DNA from: Pseudoips prasinana
Taxonomy: Eukaryota; Arthropoda; Insecta; Lepidoptera; Nolidae
DNA length: 64,000 nt
Assembly (NCBI GenBank): GCA_951640165.1
Contig: OX621236.1
Location: 31,302,948 to 31,366,947, forward strand
Reading direction: 5' to 3'
The notes beneath the pieces were generated by a model. It was not told where the DNA came from, ran no database searches, and saw only the letters and a list, made by a program, of their open reading frames with translations. Positions within the stretch are counted from its first letter, which is position 1. Each line of letters starts with the position of its first letter. Of the stretch, positions 1 through 10,800 are shown one piece after another. The position numbers and the translations under genes are program-made.

Positions 1-111
1 ATATATATTATACTTTTTATATTTTTTCTAATTTTGATGTTTTGCAATAGTCGTGTTTTGTTATGTCAGTTGGCTATGTGAAGAGAAAATATTATATTAT
101 ACTAGCGGCCC

Positions 112-345
112 GGTACGTGCTTCGCTACGTATAAGGCATAGTAATAAAAAAAAAATTAAACTGCTAAAAGATGTTTATTTTACACTTTTTCAAGACTTTG
201 ATAAAATTTTCTCTACGTACAAACCTTCCCTGGACTTCCACGAATAATTCAAGACCAAAATTAGCCAAATCGGTAAAGGCGTTGTTGAGTTATAACATTA
301 CAACGAAAAGTGGCATTGATTTTTATATATATAGATAGATTATAT
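112..345 (+). repeat. Family F repeat (RTE-like 3' end), copy 1
   Basis: ACTAGCGGCCCGGTACGTGC, then CCTTCCCTGGACTTCCACG and AAATCGGTAAAGGCGTTGTT, ending ATATATATAGATAGAT. It is shared almost base for base with 54154-54353. Such ACTAGC starts and TATATAGA ends are usual for RTE-type LINE 3' ends and derived SINE-like repeats in Lepidoptera. Confidence 0.7.
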
Positions 346-569
346 CTGAACCAGCTCTTTTTATAATTACCAGTCCCAGTTACATTAGATATGATTTCCA
401 ACGGGATGCTGTTTACAACATAAAGATAAACCAATCTAACTATAGTTTATTTTGGGATATGAAAAATAAAAGTCGAGTCCAGCCCTGTCCAGCTCGTATA
501 ATCATTTGCTTATTGTTCTTTGTTTACTATAACAGTTACTTTCAGGATTTTGAAAAAGGTATTTTTATT

Positions 570-599
570 GATTTTAGAAGGCTGTTGCCTTCTAAAATC
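570..599. repeat. Perfect 13-bp hairpin
   Basis: GATTTTAGAAGGC-TGTT-GCCTTCTAAAATC. No associated gene seen; it could fold in RNA. Confidence 0.75.
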
Positions 600-718
600 G
601 TGTAACTTCTGTAGTTATAATTTTATATCACGCATACCTAATTAAAGAAAAAAAGAGCTTAGTTGTGGCAAATATCCAGCGTAAAAATAGTTTTGTATAA
701 TCTTAAAATCCAGTGAAA

Positions 719-750
719 AAGGATTAAGAGTTATTTTACTCTTAATCCTT
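719..750. repeat. Perfect 13-bp hairpin
   Basis: AAGGATTAAGAGT, a 6-base loop, then ACTCTTAATCCTT. Confidence 0.75.
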
Positions 751-1282
751 ATCCTATAATCCATCAAAACAATTTGTAATTTAGGTATTTTTAAAGATAG
801 GTAGAAAAGCTTTGCAAAATTGTGATCGTAAAGCTTCAACTCTTAGAGCTCCACTTAGCTATAAAATTATTTTATGATTACTGCGATGCGACGCGGGTTT
901 ACTTTCCTTTATCACATGGCCGGTGGTATGGTGGATTGTGTTTTAGTGTTATAGAATTATTCGCTATGCAAAGCGTAATATTAATCGTCGACCGGGTTTA
1001 GAACCAGACCCCGCAGGGGGGTTACCAAGGGAATCCTGAATTTGGTCTGCCAGTGGGTATCGTTCGTTTTTTGAAGGCAACGGGTGCTGGTTGGATACCC
1101 GTCGGACGATTCAATTTATGATTTCCTAGTTTTGAGATTATTATCTATAAACTTCTTAACTCTTTGCTGTAAAGACAAAATGAAGGCTTTTATTGATAGT
1201 GGATTTTATATATTATTATACAAAGGCGTATAGTCTAAACAGAGCATATATAAGTTTTTTGTTTGTTAATTTTTTAGTATTT

Positions 1283-1410
1283 TTATTCCCACACTAGGAC
1301 AATACATCTATTATTACACACAAATAGTTGTCTTGTGCGGGAATTGAACCCGAAATACGAGGGGGAGTTAGTAGCGAGGCAAATACCTTAATAACTGGGC
1401 CGAACATGCA
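1283..1410 (-). repeat. Diverged tRNA-headed SINE fragment
   Basis: The minus strand reads a tRNA-like segment with B box (GGTTCAATTCCC), followed by CAACTATTTGTGTG, the core shared by SINE families A to C. Confidence 0.6.
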
Positions 1411-2814
1411 TATAAGTTTGTCCATATAAATTTCATCAACTAATTTCTTGGAGTTTATACTTTACTGAATTTGGAACTGATTATTTAACCCTGTAAGAAA
1501 ACAGATAACCAATAAAAATAAACACAATGGAAGACGAATATACACATATAACGTAATTGAATAACTGTCTCGGAACGAAAAATTACATGGTGGTACAGTT
1601 GACATCGCGCCTATCCTTAATGCTTATATAATAAAGATGTTGCCAAGGTCATATCGTATCTGCCAAAGCTGGTGACAACTGTACCTAAGTAAACCTGGGC
1701 TCTGAGTGCCCTTTAACCAGCACACGCGACGTAAGAACTCATCATGGCGTGGTAATACAAGCTTAATCAACCCCTCCTCGCAACCATTGTCATATATTAA
1801 CGACATTTTATCTTTCTTTTTTCAAAATATCAAGTTTACAGTTAGCTTAGGCAGGTTAACGGCAATTACTTACAGATAGATGTGTAAGAGGATCGATTTT
1901 ATCCAACTGTCACTTTTTAATTTATTAATTTTTATTTTTTAGTTATTAAGAATTAAGGAGGATGGGTAATACAGGGTGATAAAACTATTAATCAAATAAC
2001 TTAGCTATGTTTTCCATCGATTCATACATCACTTAAAACAAAGATGATGACTGCATGTATATTTAATTAGGGCTAATTAATACGTCATTAATAGCATGTC
2101 ATTATATGATAAACAAAGAACCTACGGAGATTTTGAAGTTGAAGGAGCCTTCCTATTATCTTCTTCAAAGACTCCTTTATCTTCGTGAGATTCAAAGGTA
2201 AATAGTTCTTCATCTCGTAACAAAGCAGAACTTCATAATAGCAAATGTTTGATAAGTGTTATAAGCATGCTACAGTAACTTACGATAACACAAAATATTA
2301 GGTGTAGGTATAAGTTTATCGTAGGCAGAGTTAGCTGCAAAAAGTATTCACTTTCTTTGATAAAATGGTAGTATCTAAGTGTAAATCAAAAACTTCCTTG
2401 AGTATTACAAATAATATCTAATCCTTAGCAAAAAATGAAAATAGTTTTTTCAAAATATTATACTCTTACCAGCAATTTAAGTTTCTGACGCATTGCTGTT
2501 TATTTAAAAGTGGATTGTTAGTGTAAATTAATTTGTTTCTGGTTGTAGTTGTATGGTCGCAGTTCTAACCTAACCTACTTTACTAGTAGCAGTATATTTG
2601 ATATGAAAAGTATTTAATTGATAAATGTAAATAAGTAGATGATAAGTTCTTTGATGCACATTTAAAAATATATCTTATAAAATCAGTAAAAGTTTAAAAT
2701 CTGTGAAATGTTACTTATTAATAATAGGCTTAGTATTTTCTTCCTCCGCTGATGCCGTATTATAAGTCCCAATGTGACGGTCCAGGTAGTGAGTTTCAAA
2801 TTTGATCATCGCGC
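1411..2814. other. No gene seen
   Basis: AT-rich sequence without repeats recognisable from elsewhere in the window and without a supportable ORF. Confidence 0.5.
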
Positions 2815-2915
2815 AGTACAACTATTTGTGTGGGTCATACTTAATTATTCTGACTCTGGGTGTACTTTGTGTCCGTGAATCGCATGGCTGTATAATAATA
2901 ATAAAACTTTTATTT
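2815..2915 (+). repeat. SINE core and tail fragment
   Basis: Contains TATTTGTGTGGGTCATAC, CTGACTCTGGGTGTACTTTG and TGTCCGTGAAT of the SINE C core, ending in TAATAATAATAAA. The head is missing. Confidence 0.55.
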
Positions 2916-3059
2916 TCAGACCAAATTAGTGTCCAATAACTTAGTAACAATTTTCTTATAAACTAGTGTTAGTATTGTATAGTACCCCGCGCTACATGAA
3001 TTAAATTCTGTAATGAAAAGGAATAAAATCACATTAGAGCAACTGAATCTATCTTTTGA

Positions 3060-3710
3060 CCCCTTTTTGTCAAATTTCCCCAATTTAAAGTGAACCCTAG
3101 GCCTCATTTACGGAGACGCGGGGCGTCTCGCGTCGCGTGTGGCGTGGCGTGCCGCGGCGCGTCGGACGTTTTTTCTGTTTATGGTGGGGCGGCGCGCGGC
3201 GCGTGAAGCGGCACGCATCATCGCACGCGTAAACACAAACTTATAGCAATATACGACCATGTTCATAGAGAAGCGAGACGGGAAGCGTGGCGGTGCCCGC
3301 CGCGGCGCCCGCGGCGAATCCTCTAGCGTGTAGCGAAGCACGCGGCGGGCATCGCGGCGTCGCACGCTCGCCTCGATCAAATCGACTAGTCTTATGTTGG
3401 CGAGAGATGGGAACGGCGCACGAGAATTGCCGCTGCGTGCGCCGCCGCGATAAACGCCGCGTGGGACGCGTCGGTGCCACCCGCGGGCTCGGCCGCAAAA
3501 AACGCCCTAATTCAAACAAACGCGTCTAAAATCGCTTCTCGGTAAACGCACTCATACAACGCCATATATTTAAATTCAGTGCGGGCCGCGCCGCTCAACG
3601 CAACGCGCGACGCCCCGCGTCTCCGTAAATGAGGCCTTAAGCTTTTGTGATATAATTGAAAATCTATAAAAGAAATTTGACAGATTGGGGCTGTCTGTAC
3701 ACACAACGAA
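3060..3710. mobile_element. MITE M1 copy split by a GC-rich inverted-repeat element
   Basis: The left inner half (GTCAAATTTCCCCAATTTAA, to about 3101) and right half (AAGCTTTTGTGATATAATTG, on to GACAGATTGGGG, from about 3639) together reconstruct the middle of M1. The join matches uninterrupted copies in length. The 0.53-kb insert is described separately. Confidence 0.75.
3102..3637. mobile_element. GC-rich non-autonomous TIR element (PIF/Harbinger-like TSD?)
   Basis: The ends GGCCTCATTTACGGAGACGC and its complement are near-perfect terminal inverted repeats of at least 30 bp (continuing GGGGCGTC). The interior is strikingly CpG- and GC-rich against AT-rich flanks. Flanking bases are CTA on the left and TTA on the right. 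Comparison with empty M1 copies supports a 3-bp TTA target duplication with one mutation (Harbinger type) or a 2-bp TA. Overlapping open frames here on both strands reflect GC richness, not genes. Confidence 0.7.
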
Positions 3711-3975
3711 AAAAAGGTAGGCTATAATTAAACAAAGCCTCTATACAACTAATTAAGTTCGTTGCTCGGTTAAACTTGTAATTGCAGCTTGAATAACAAC
3801 TTCAGGAACAAATACGTAAATAACTTGGGCTGTTCCATACGCTGCTAATAACGCCAAATATTATAGTTAAGTGTATTATGAGAAACTGTTTTCAACTCTG
3901 TAGAATAGTTGAGAAAATTGTTTACTAAATCTATACTTCATCTATAACTCAACAAATGCTTGTTCAGAATCTTTA

Positions 3976-4425
3976 TTACATACATACATACATAGACTCA
4001 CGCCTGTATCCCAGAGGGGTAGGCAGAGACAACGGATTTCCATTTGTCACGATCTTTGCACACCTCTTTTGCCTCGATTACTGTCATTATATTCTTCATA
4101 CATGCTCACCGGTTTTGGGTACTTCTGACCTGCCCTTTCTTGAGAACGTCTCCGATTTGGTCAGAGAATATTTGACGAGGTCTTCCCCTTATCCTATTCT
4201 CCTATTTACACAGGCCAGGTATACTTCTTTTGTCAATCTTCTTTAATACATCCTTTCGAAATGGCCATCTCAGCACGACAACGCTCTTTTACGAGCTTTC
4301 ATTTCCACTGCATTTATTTTACTTTCATTCTTTTTCTGCCATACCCAACTATCACTTCCATACATTAAATTTGGCACTAACACTCCATCGTGTACGGCCA
4401 GTCGAGCCTTCTTTGAGAATCGTTA
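3976..4425 (-). pseudogene. LINE ORF2 C-terminal fragment (RTE-like), reverse orientation
   Basis: The minus strand can be read with breaks as a RT C-terminal region: VLVPNLMYGSDSWVWQKKNE, a KARKRAL block, DQIGDVLKKGQVRST, ACMKNIMTVIEAKEVCKDRD and KWKSVVSAYPSG, ending in a TACA tail (TATGTATG on the minus strand). Several stops and frame changes are present. It is the same family as 54560-54930. Clade by memory only. Confidence 0.7.
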
Positions 4426-4860
4426 TTAGATAATAAGTAAAGCTACCAAAAACAATTCACGTTCACATTATCTAGGTCACAATCCACAATTTAATTAATC
4501 AACGTATTGAAATTGTATTGTGGTTATATTTATATGTACATTTCTGTCGGTCGGCTCACCACTCTTATTGGATTATGATAGTGATGGAATATAGAGTCCA
4601 TCTTTGTTCAGCATAATAATATTACTCACACAGATGTTTCGGCCAAGTCAGTCAAAATCATAGCTAAATCGACCTTTTTAACTTTATGGTACCTATACGA
4701 AGTGTACATACTTTTTCACTATATTATTCCAATAACGAATAGTAGTTATGCACATAAACTCATTTCACTTTCACTAAGGTTACACAGATAGTTTTATGAA
4801 GTATTTATGTATGTAGATTACATATTGGCTTGCAAATACAATTCAGCATAAATCAAATAA
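4426..4860. other. No gene seen
   Basis: AT-rich spacer between the minus-strand LINE end and the TTA tract next to the Dong fragment; no repeat shared with the rest of the window was noticed. Confidence 0.5.
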
Positions 4861-4879
4861 TTTATTATTATTATTTATT

Positions 4880-5506
4880 TCAAATTATTGGAACGAAGTT
4901 CCTTATCGCGCGTTGCGAAAGGGGGCTAGACGGAAAAATTTAAGACGAAAAGTTGTAACGACACTTATTGCTTCTTTTTGTTTTAAATTACTAAAATTGA
5001 GCCTACTGATTAAGTTTATATTACATTATATTTGTTAATAATAAAAAAAATATATAATATGAAAAAAAAATATTACAATTCCTTCACTAATTAATAGAAA
5101 GGAACTTCGTTCCATCCGGGTGTCCCATGACACCTCTCAAGCTTTTTTATTTAATTTCTTATTTTTTCCAAATATATAATTATAAAATTGATATAAAAAA
5201 TACAATAATATGTATATATAAATTTGTAAGAAATGGACATCCTCCTGCGTAAGGATGTGACGGCCTAGGCCACCGGTGGTCAGACTGACAGAGAAAGGAA
5301 CCTCCTCACAATGCGTCCCATTTCCATAATTGCTGCCTTTCGTGTCCAACCCTTGACCCAGTGATCCAGCGAGAGACTCTTAAGATGTTGATCGAAGCTC
5401 TTTGTTATGAGACCGTTTACGGAGACGACTATCGGGACAATTATTGTTGCGTTCACATCCCACATGGCGGTAACCTCGTGAGCCAATCTAAGTACTTTGA
5501 CAACTT
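4880..5506 (-). mobile_element. Second Dong-like fragment, 3' end only, with an extra hairpin module
   Basis: On the minus strand, 5486-5280 encodes the last part of the Dong endonuclease (HEVTAMWDVNATIIVPIVVSV), closely matching 49460-49671 of the other copy. Its 5' truncation point (about 5506) touches a TTA tract (5511-5533) and its 3' end reaches another TTA tract (4861-4880), so the fragment is framed by the microsatellite. Both Dong copies end in AATAATTTG before the TAA run. Between the shared 3' UTR and that terminus this copy has about 240 extra bases (4889-5137), bounded by an inverted repeat. Confidence 0.75.
4889..5137. repeat. Inverted-repeat module in the Dong 3' UTR (GGAACGAAGTTCC ends)
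   Basis: A 16-base inverted repeat (TGGAACGAAGTTCCTT at 4889-4904; its complement at 5099-5114) brackets about 195 bases of AT-rich sequence. Next to it is a compact hairpin, GGTGTC-CCAT-GACACC (5119-5134). The module is present in this Dong-type copy and absent from the copy at 47588-49815. It may be a structured 3' UTR segment or a small non-autonomous element nested in the 3' end. Confidence 0.6.
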
Positions 5507-5539
5507 GTCCTTATTTATTATTATTATTACTCTTAAATA

Positions 5540-5770
5540 GGAAGTTAGTTTGGTATAGCGGTAGAGTATACAACCGCAGGTAATAAGGTCCTTGTTCAAA
5601 TTCCGGGTCGGGCCAAAACATAAGTAATATTAGTATTTTCTATTAAGAAGTATTGGTGTCACACCCCGTATCTCGTAAAGCCGTCGATCCTGTATCAAAC
5701 TATTTACGGTCATTTCAGCTAGCTGTCCCATGGATCATAAGAGTAATGGATTAAGGGATAGAAAGTGTGT
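5540..5770 (+). repeat. tRNA-headed SINE of another family
   Basis: TTTGGTATAGCGGTAGAGTA resembles a tRNA A-box region and GTTCAAATTCC a B box, followed by non-tRNA sequence ending near CATAAGAGTAATGGATTAAG. Only one copy is in the window, so the 3' end is uncertain. It starts next to the TTA tract flanking the Dong fragment. Confidence 0.45.
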
Positions 5771-5800
5771 TTTGCTAAGACCGCAATTCGACCAAATTTA

Positions 5801-5936
5801 CAGACGCAAGCACATCAAGCTAACCCAATCTGTCAAATTTCCCCAATTGAAAGTGAACCTTAGACTTATGTGATAAAGTTGAAAATATATAAAAGAAATA
5901 TGACAGATTGGGGTAGCTGGATGTGCTGGCGTCTGT
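5801..5936. mobile_element. Palindromic mariner-type MITE (family M1), copy 1
   Basis: Long terminal inverted repeats begin CAGACGCCAGCACATC and continue through the ATCTGTCAAATTTC block, about 40 bp per arm. TA flanks both ends, as in Tc1/mariner target-site duplications. There is no coding capacity. Confidence 0.85.
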
Positions 5937-6158
5937 ATTTTGATCGCAAGTTGTTCAGTTTCTTAAGTAAATTAAGTTCCTTAAGTTACGTCCACTATTT
6001 ATGTTATACCCTGAACCTACATCCCAAACAGCTGGCTTGCCTCCTTTGAGTGTCATATTCAAATTCGGCCAGGAATACATTATATTGACTGTAAGTATAT
6101 AGTATACATAATTCTGCATTGTATTACTTCAACACCGCGAATATAAAGTAAGTATGCC

Positions 6159-6296
6159 CAGACGCCAGCACATCAAGCTACCCCAATCTGTCAAATTTCC
6201 CTAATTGAAAGTGAGCCTTACGCTTATGTGATAAAGTTGAAAATCTATAAAAGAAATTTGACAGATTGGGTTAGCTGGATGTGCCGGCGTCTATAC
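6159..6296. mobile_element. Palindromic MITE M1, copy 2
   Basis: Near-identical to the copy 360 bases upstream and in the same orientation; the right end is slightly degraded (GTGCCGGCGTCTATAC). Confidence 0.85.
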
Positions 6297-6639
6297 ATAG
6301 GTACACTTGCGTAACTTTCACGAAGGTTACACAAATACGTTTTTCTTTTACGAGGTGAATTTTGATATCGAACAGCAGGTTAGGTAGGTATTTTACGTCC
6401 TTTGCGAACTTTCAGTCATATTGACGATATATCTATAACATATTGACCTAATACCGGTATTCGGCAACATTGCAAAACTTTTTTTCATACATCTAAGATG
6501 GCATACGAGCATCGAATCTGTATTCATATCCACATCCTTAGTCTAAAAAAATAACTATGTACCTATCATAAGCTCAATAAATTCTAGGATTTGAGGCTGC
6601 AGAAAATTTAACACTTATCATTTGAAAGGTCCCATGCTT

Positions 6640-6870
6640 AAGACACTAGGAAACGAATTAGAGAACTCCTAGGCCGCCGTATTGAAAACCAAAGAAGGGG
6701 CTCCTATACCCACCTCTAAAAAAACGCCTACGTACACCTGACCTGAAGGTTCCGGCTTCAGGCTAATAAGCCTAACTCTGCTATACCGCTTGGCCACCCT
6801 TGGCCGAATGTTAACTTCAGGAAGTATCTTTGTATTGTCCTGTGTATTTCTCTTAGTCGACTTCACTGCT
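6640..6870 (-). repeat. Possible tRNA-like SINE head
   Basis: The minus strand contains GGTGGCCAAGCGGTATAGCA, similar to a tRNA A-box region, followed by a self-complementary CTGAAGCC...GGTTCCGGCTTCAGG stretch. No second copy is available in the window to define the ends. Confidence 0.3.
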
Positions 6871-6942
6871 TTCTAAATGCAGGCAGTAAAATGTCACATC
6901 ACAACAAGAGGGAAGTTTTACACGATACGTGCATTTGGCCTC

Positions 6943-7194
6943 TTATCCTGGGACATTATTTACGCACAGTCATCTGAGCTCAAATTAAGCGGACCGTACT
7001 ATGGAAACCAGGTAACTGATATATTACATATTATACTACTTTTCTTTTGTAAATACATACTTATATAAATAATTACACCCAGACTCAGGACAAACAGACA
7101 TGTTCATGCACACAAATATCTGTCCTGAGTGGGAATCGAACCCACGACCTCCGGCGTGAAAAGCATGCATTTGCCAACCACGCCAACAGGCCCA
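6943..7194 (-). repeat. SINE family A, copy 1
   Basis: Same organisation as the copy at 49815-50080, with the tRNA-like head near 7125-7194 and the tail near 6943-7020. The B box is intact in minus-strand orientation; the tail part is more diverged. Confidence 0.8.
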
Positions 7195-7692
7195 TTGAAT
7201 TATGATATTATGATCTACGAGATTTGATGCGGTGTTTGAACACGCCACTACTTAATTTTTATATCCACTTAAATTGGATCAAATCTTTATAAATAAAATT
7301 TACCATAGAAAATATAATGCTAAAGATCTTTTTCATAAATTGAAACTTTTTCCTGGTGAGATATTGCCTAAACCAATATTGTTACTGCTGTATATTGACT
7401 ATTCCCTTGGTTTTTATTAATATTACCCTGCTACATTATTAATATTACATTATGCCGATGGCAATGTAGCTAACATAACCATATAATTAATGTGGCCTAT
7501 GTATGTACACTGGACTATGGACTGTACAAGTCCACGTTATTGATAGCATGGTGGATAAATAATAAAGTTCATTTAGACTAAATCGGCAACGAATTATTGT
7601 CAACGACACATTTATTTTAATACTATCAATACTCGGTGACCTTTTAAAGTAATAATCTACAATTTTCACTGTATACTTTTATGTTCATTAGT
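7195..7692. other. No gene seen
   Basis: AT-rich unassigned sequence between SINE A and the deleted M1 copy. Confidence 0.5.
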
Positions 7693-7794
7693 ACTGACGC
7701 CAGCACATCCAGCTACCCCAAGCTGTCAAATTTCTTTTATAGATTTTCAACTTTATCTCATAAGCATGACGTTCAAGTGTGCTGGCGTCTGTAC
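7693..7794. mobile_element. Palindromic MITE M1, internally deleted copy
   Basis: Both outer ends are present (TGACGCCAGCACATCC and TGTGCTGGCGTCTGTAC), but about 35 bases of the right arm are missing. Confidence 0.75.
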
Positions 7795-8061
7795 ATTTAT
7801 TTGTTGAGTCCCAATGACAATATTTATACGAACCGTGAACAAGGTAGGCTAAAAACTATAAACTACTTAGATAGGAAGCTTATAAAAATCATTGAACACA
7901 GCTTTACGTGTTTTTACATGAAAGAAAAAATTAAATTATATCACTATTATCCAGATATACTGCAAAAATAATGGAAATGTGGTTATTTTTCGTTCGGTGG
8001 GTAGTACAAATAAAGCACACATATGTATGTACACGTATCTTTATAAATAAGTATCTTTTTT

Positions 8062-8255
8062 TTTTGTCAGAGGTCGACAAACGAGCAAGTGGGTCACCTG
8101 ATGGTAAGTGATCACCACCGCCCATGGAACTCGCAACACCAGAGGAGTCGCGGGTGCGTTGCCGGCCTTTAAAGGTCAGCAAACAAGTGTTGCTGACCCT
8201 TCCCCCACCCCGATGAGCTCTGGCGACCTTACTCACACTCAGAAACACAACATTA
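8062..8255 (+). repeat. Family K dispersed repeat, copy 1
   Basis: GTGGGTCACCTGATGGTAAG, then CACCACCGCCCATGG, a GTCAGCAA/TTGCTGAC palindrome and GATGAGCTCTGGCGACC. It is a repeat widespread in lepidopteran genomes, and is non-coding here. Confidence 0.7.
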
Positions 8256-8737
8256 AATTATTAATGTTATTATTAAGGAATGTCTTTTGTAAGGTGGAGG
8301 TACTTCCCCAGTCGGGCTGCTCTTCAAGCGAATGAACGCTGTGCCCTACCTCATCAAAATAATATAATAATCTCACATAGCAATGGCACGGAGTGAGATT
8401 TGTATGAGAATACGGGATCGTCTCATCCTGTGGAGTCACAAAGGGAATTAAATTAAATTTTACTAACAAAAGGTACCTAATCGAGACTGGAATTATAATC
8501 TTATACAGCGGTTGATTATGTCAGACTATTATACTCCTATATTAAATAGACAGCAGTGGCAATATGAGATATATTTTGTATCTATAGATACTAGGTGCTT
8601 TTAAGACTAAAGATTGTTTTTATATAATTATAAAGTATTTCATTGTGAGATACAAACTAAGAATTAGCGATATAGGTAACCCTTAAAGTATCGAAAGGGA
8701 CACGTTTACATTAAAATTTGTTTAATTATGTACAGTT

Positions 8738-9218
8738 TGTAGGGTTCCATACCCAAAGGGTTTACCCTATTACTAAGACTCCGCATCTGTCTGTCTGAGG
8801 CTCTCTCATGAACCGCTAAAACAACGAATACAAAAAACAGAATAAAATAAATATTTAAGGAGGATCCAATACAACAATCGTGGTTTTTCTTGTTTTTTGC
8901 TCGATATTCATAACGGCAATAGGTAGGCTATTATATAAATTAAGCTAAAATAAATATTTAAGGGAGCTTTTATATTTATCTTAACGTTTAACAACAGTTA
9001 TACAACAATAATTATATTTGCATGCTTCATAAGTATTATATAAACTAAACGCAATTAGTTATATCGTCTTAGATGTAAACTAAGTTAAGGATTATATGTG
9101 CTTGTTGGGAATAAACCTTTTTTTTTATATACAACGAACGTGATATTTTTACCGCTTTTGTAGATAAAGTTATGGAATCCCTCGTGCGCCAGTCTGTCTC
9201 GCACTTGGTCGGTTATTT
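8738..9218 (+). repeat. Family D, strongly diverged copy
   Basis: Only the outer parts match: AGGGTTCCATACCC at the left with CTGTCTGTCTG, and CTCGCACTTGGTCGGTTATT at the right. The interior is unrelated or mutated beyond recognition. Confidence 0.6.
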
Positions 9219-10455
9219 TTTTGGGTACCTATTTCTGAAGGAGTTGACATCAGCCAAAATGTTTTTTCTGCGAGAATGTGCCTATAATATTTGGTTTAAC
9301 TATATTGTTTAAGAAATGAATGTCTAATTGAATTATATTTTTAAATACTTCATTGATTGGTTTGGAACCAATATTCAACAAAGTTTCTTACATTAAAAGA
9401 AACGCAAACGGAAAATAAAATAATACTAAGTTTCATATTACCATATTTTAACTGTTTAAAATAATTTTCTATAAACAGTATTTTGCTCCATACTAGCTAG
9501 TTTATATAGATGGAATTAATGATCCTGTTAAGTTAACTATTTATATCAGTGCAGCTACCTTAAAAATTTGTTATCATAGTAAGGCATTATAGTATATTTA
9601 TAGTTAATTTAATAAGTTAAGTTAAGTTTTATTTAGTTATTTTTTATATAAGTTCTTATTAAGGTTCAAGTGTGTTTTGGTTCTCACCGTAGCTATTATT
9701 ATATTTTTTATATTTTTTACGTGGCTCAATTGCTCTGTATAAGAAACGGATAAAAGAAATGTCTCCTTCTATAAGTTTAATAAATTTAATATGATCCAGA
9801 TCAGCGATGATTGAAGTAACTAATTATACTAAATCATGTAAAAAAATATTTTAAAGATAATGCACGCACTATCAAAATTAATGAAAAATTAATGGGTCAT
9901 TCAAATAGTTGTTCTGTTAGAGGATCGCAGCTGAAGCACAAGGGTGCCGAGGCATTAGCGAGGCGACCATCAGACGTATATTACTAGTTTTACGAGTTAA
10001 TAATTAAAGGAAGTATTTTATTTCTATTAAAAATGGGAAGCCGAGAAGAATGCCACTATAAATGATAGGTAGAAGTTTTTTATTGCACGCCATATATATA
10101 TTAGAAACAGTACCAATAAATGGTGAGCATATAGTCTAAAGTGGTTTATTCCATACATTTATTACATGATGAGCTGCGATTATCGGCTCAATATTTGCTT
10201 CAGTATTTTATTGAATATTCCATTAGTCACACAGCGTATATAATTACCTAATTATTTTAATAATATATAATTACCTAATTATTTTTATTCCGATGTCTTA
10301 GGCAACAAATCTTAAAAGAAATCAATAAAATGTGAAGGGCTTTTCTATAAAACTGTCAAGGACGGGGAAAGAGCAAAGGTCTTCTGGGATCCTTAATCTA
10401 GTATTTAATAATTCATTCAATTTCGAAGGGAGCGCTTTTTCGCACCTTGCCTCCA

Positions 10456-10510
10456 AAACATCCAAATTCAATTCTCCATTTTCAGATCAACGTCATTAAT
10501 TTGGATGTTT
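10456..10510. repeat. 13-bp inverted repeat, 29-base spacer
   Basis: AAACATCCAAATT pairs with AATTTGGATGTTT. The surroundings are unassigned sequence. Confidence 0.65.
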
Positions 10511-10719
10511 CTTGCTGCTCTGTCACAGTGTAAATTGATCAGTTAGAAGTTTTACATAATTTACCCCGTCTATAATAAGGAGGTCAGCTCAATAAGTTTT
10601 AGATAGATTTAATTCTCGAAACCGTTATAGTACCCGTAGTGATCGGTGAAGGTAAATTTGCGAGAGTCTCATTGCTACACCAAATACGTCAATGCGGCGA
10701 TCTCAGTAGTAGTAATTAG

Positions 10720-10800
10720 ACAATTCTGCAATGTTAGAAGCCTATTGGGTGGCTTGAATAATTCTGACACTAGAGCAACCACTGCTTCTGTAGTGTGCCG
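10720..10800 (-). repeat. Family L fragment
   Basis: AGTAATTAGACAATTCTGCA and TAGAAGCCTATTGGGTGGCT match 35385-35450. Confidence 0.5.

Larger units (their letters stand above)
346..1282. other. No gene seen
   Basis: AT-rich, apart from a GC-richer patch at about 980-1110 with an unassigned GGGTATC/GATACCC inverted motif. The two hairpins listed separately are here. Confidence 0.5.

Noticed and set aside
3108..3706. Overlapping open frames of 63-92 codons on both strands
   Set aside because: They lie in the GC-rich TIR element. Low stop frequency there follows from composition; no domain, start context or splice sites.
8108..8335. Open frames over family K on both strands
   Set aside because: The sequence is a dispersed repeat with copies broken in different frames; no conserved protein.
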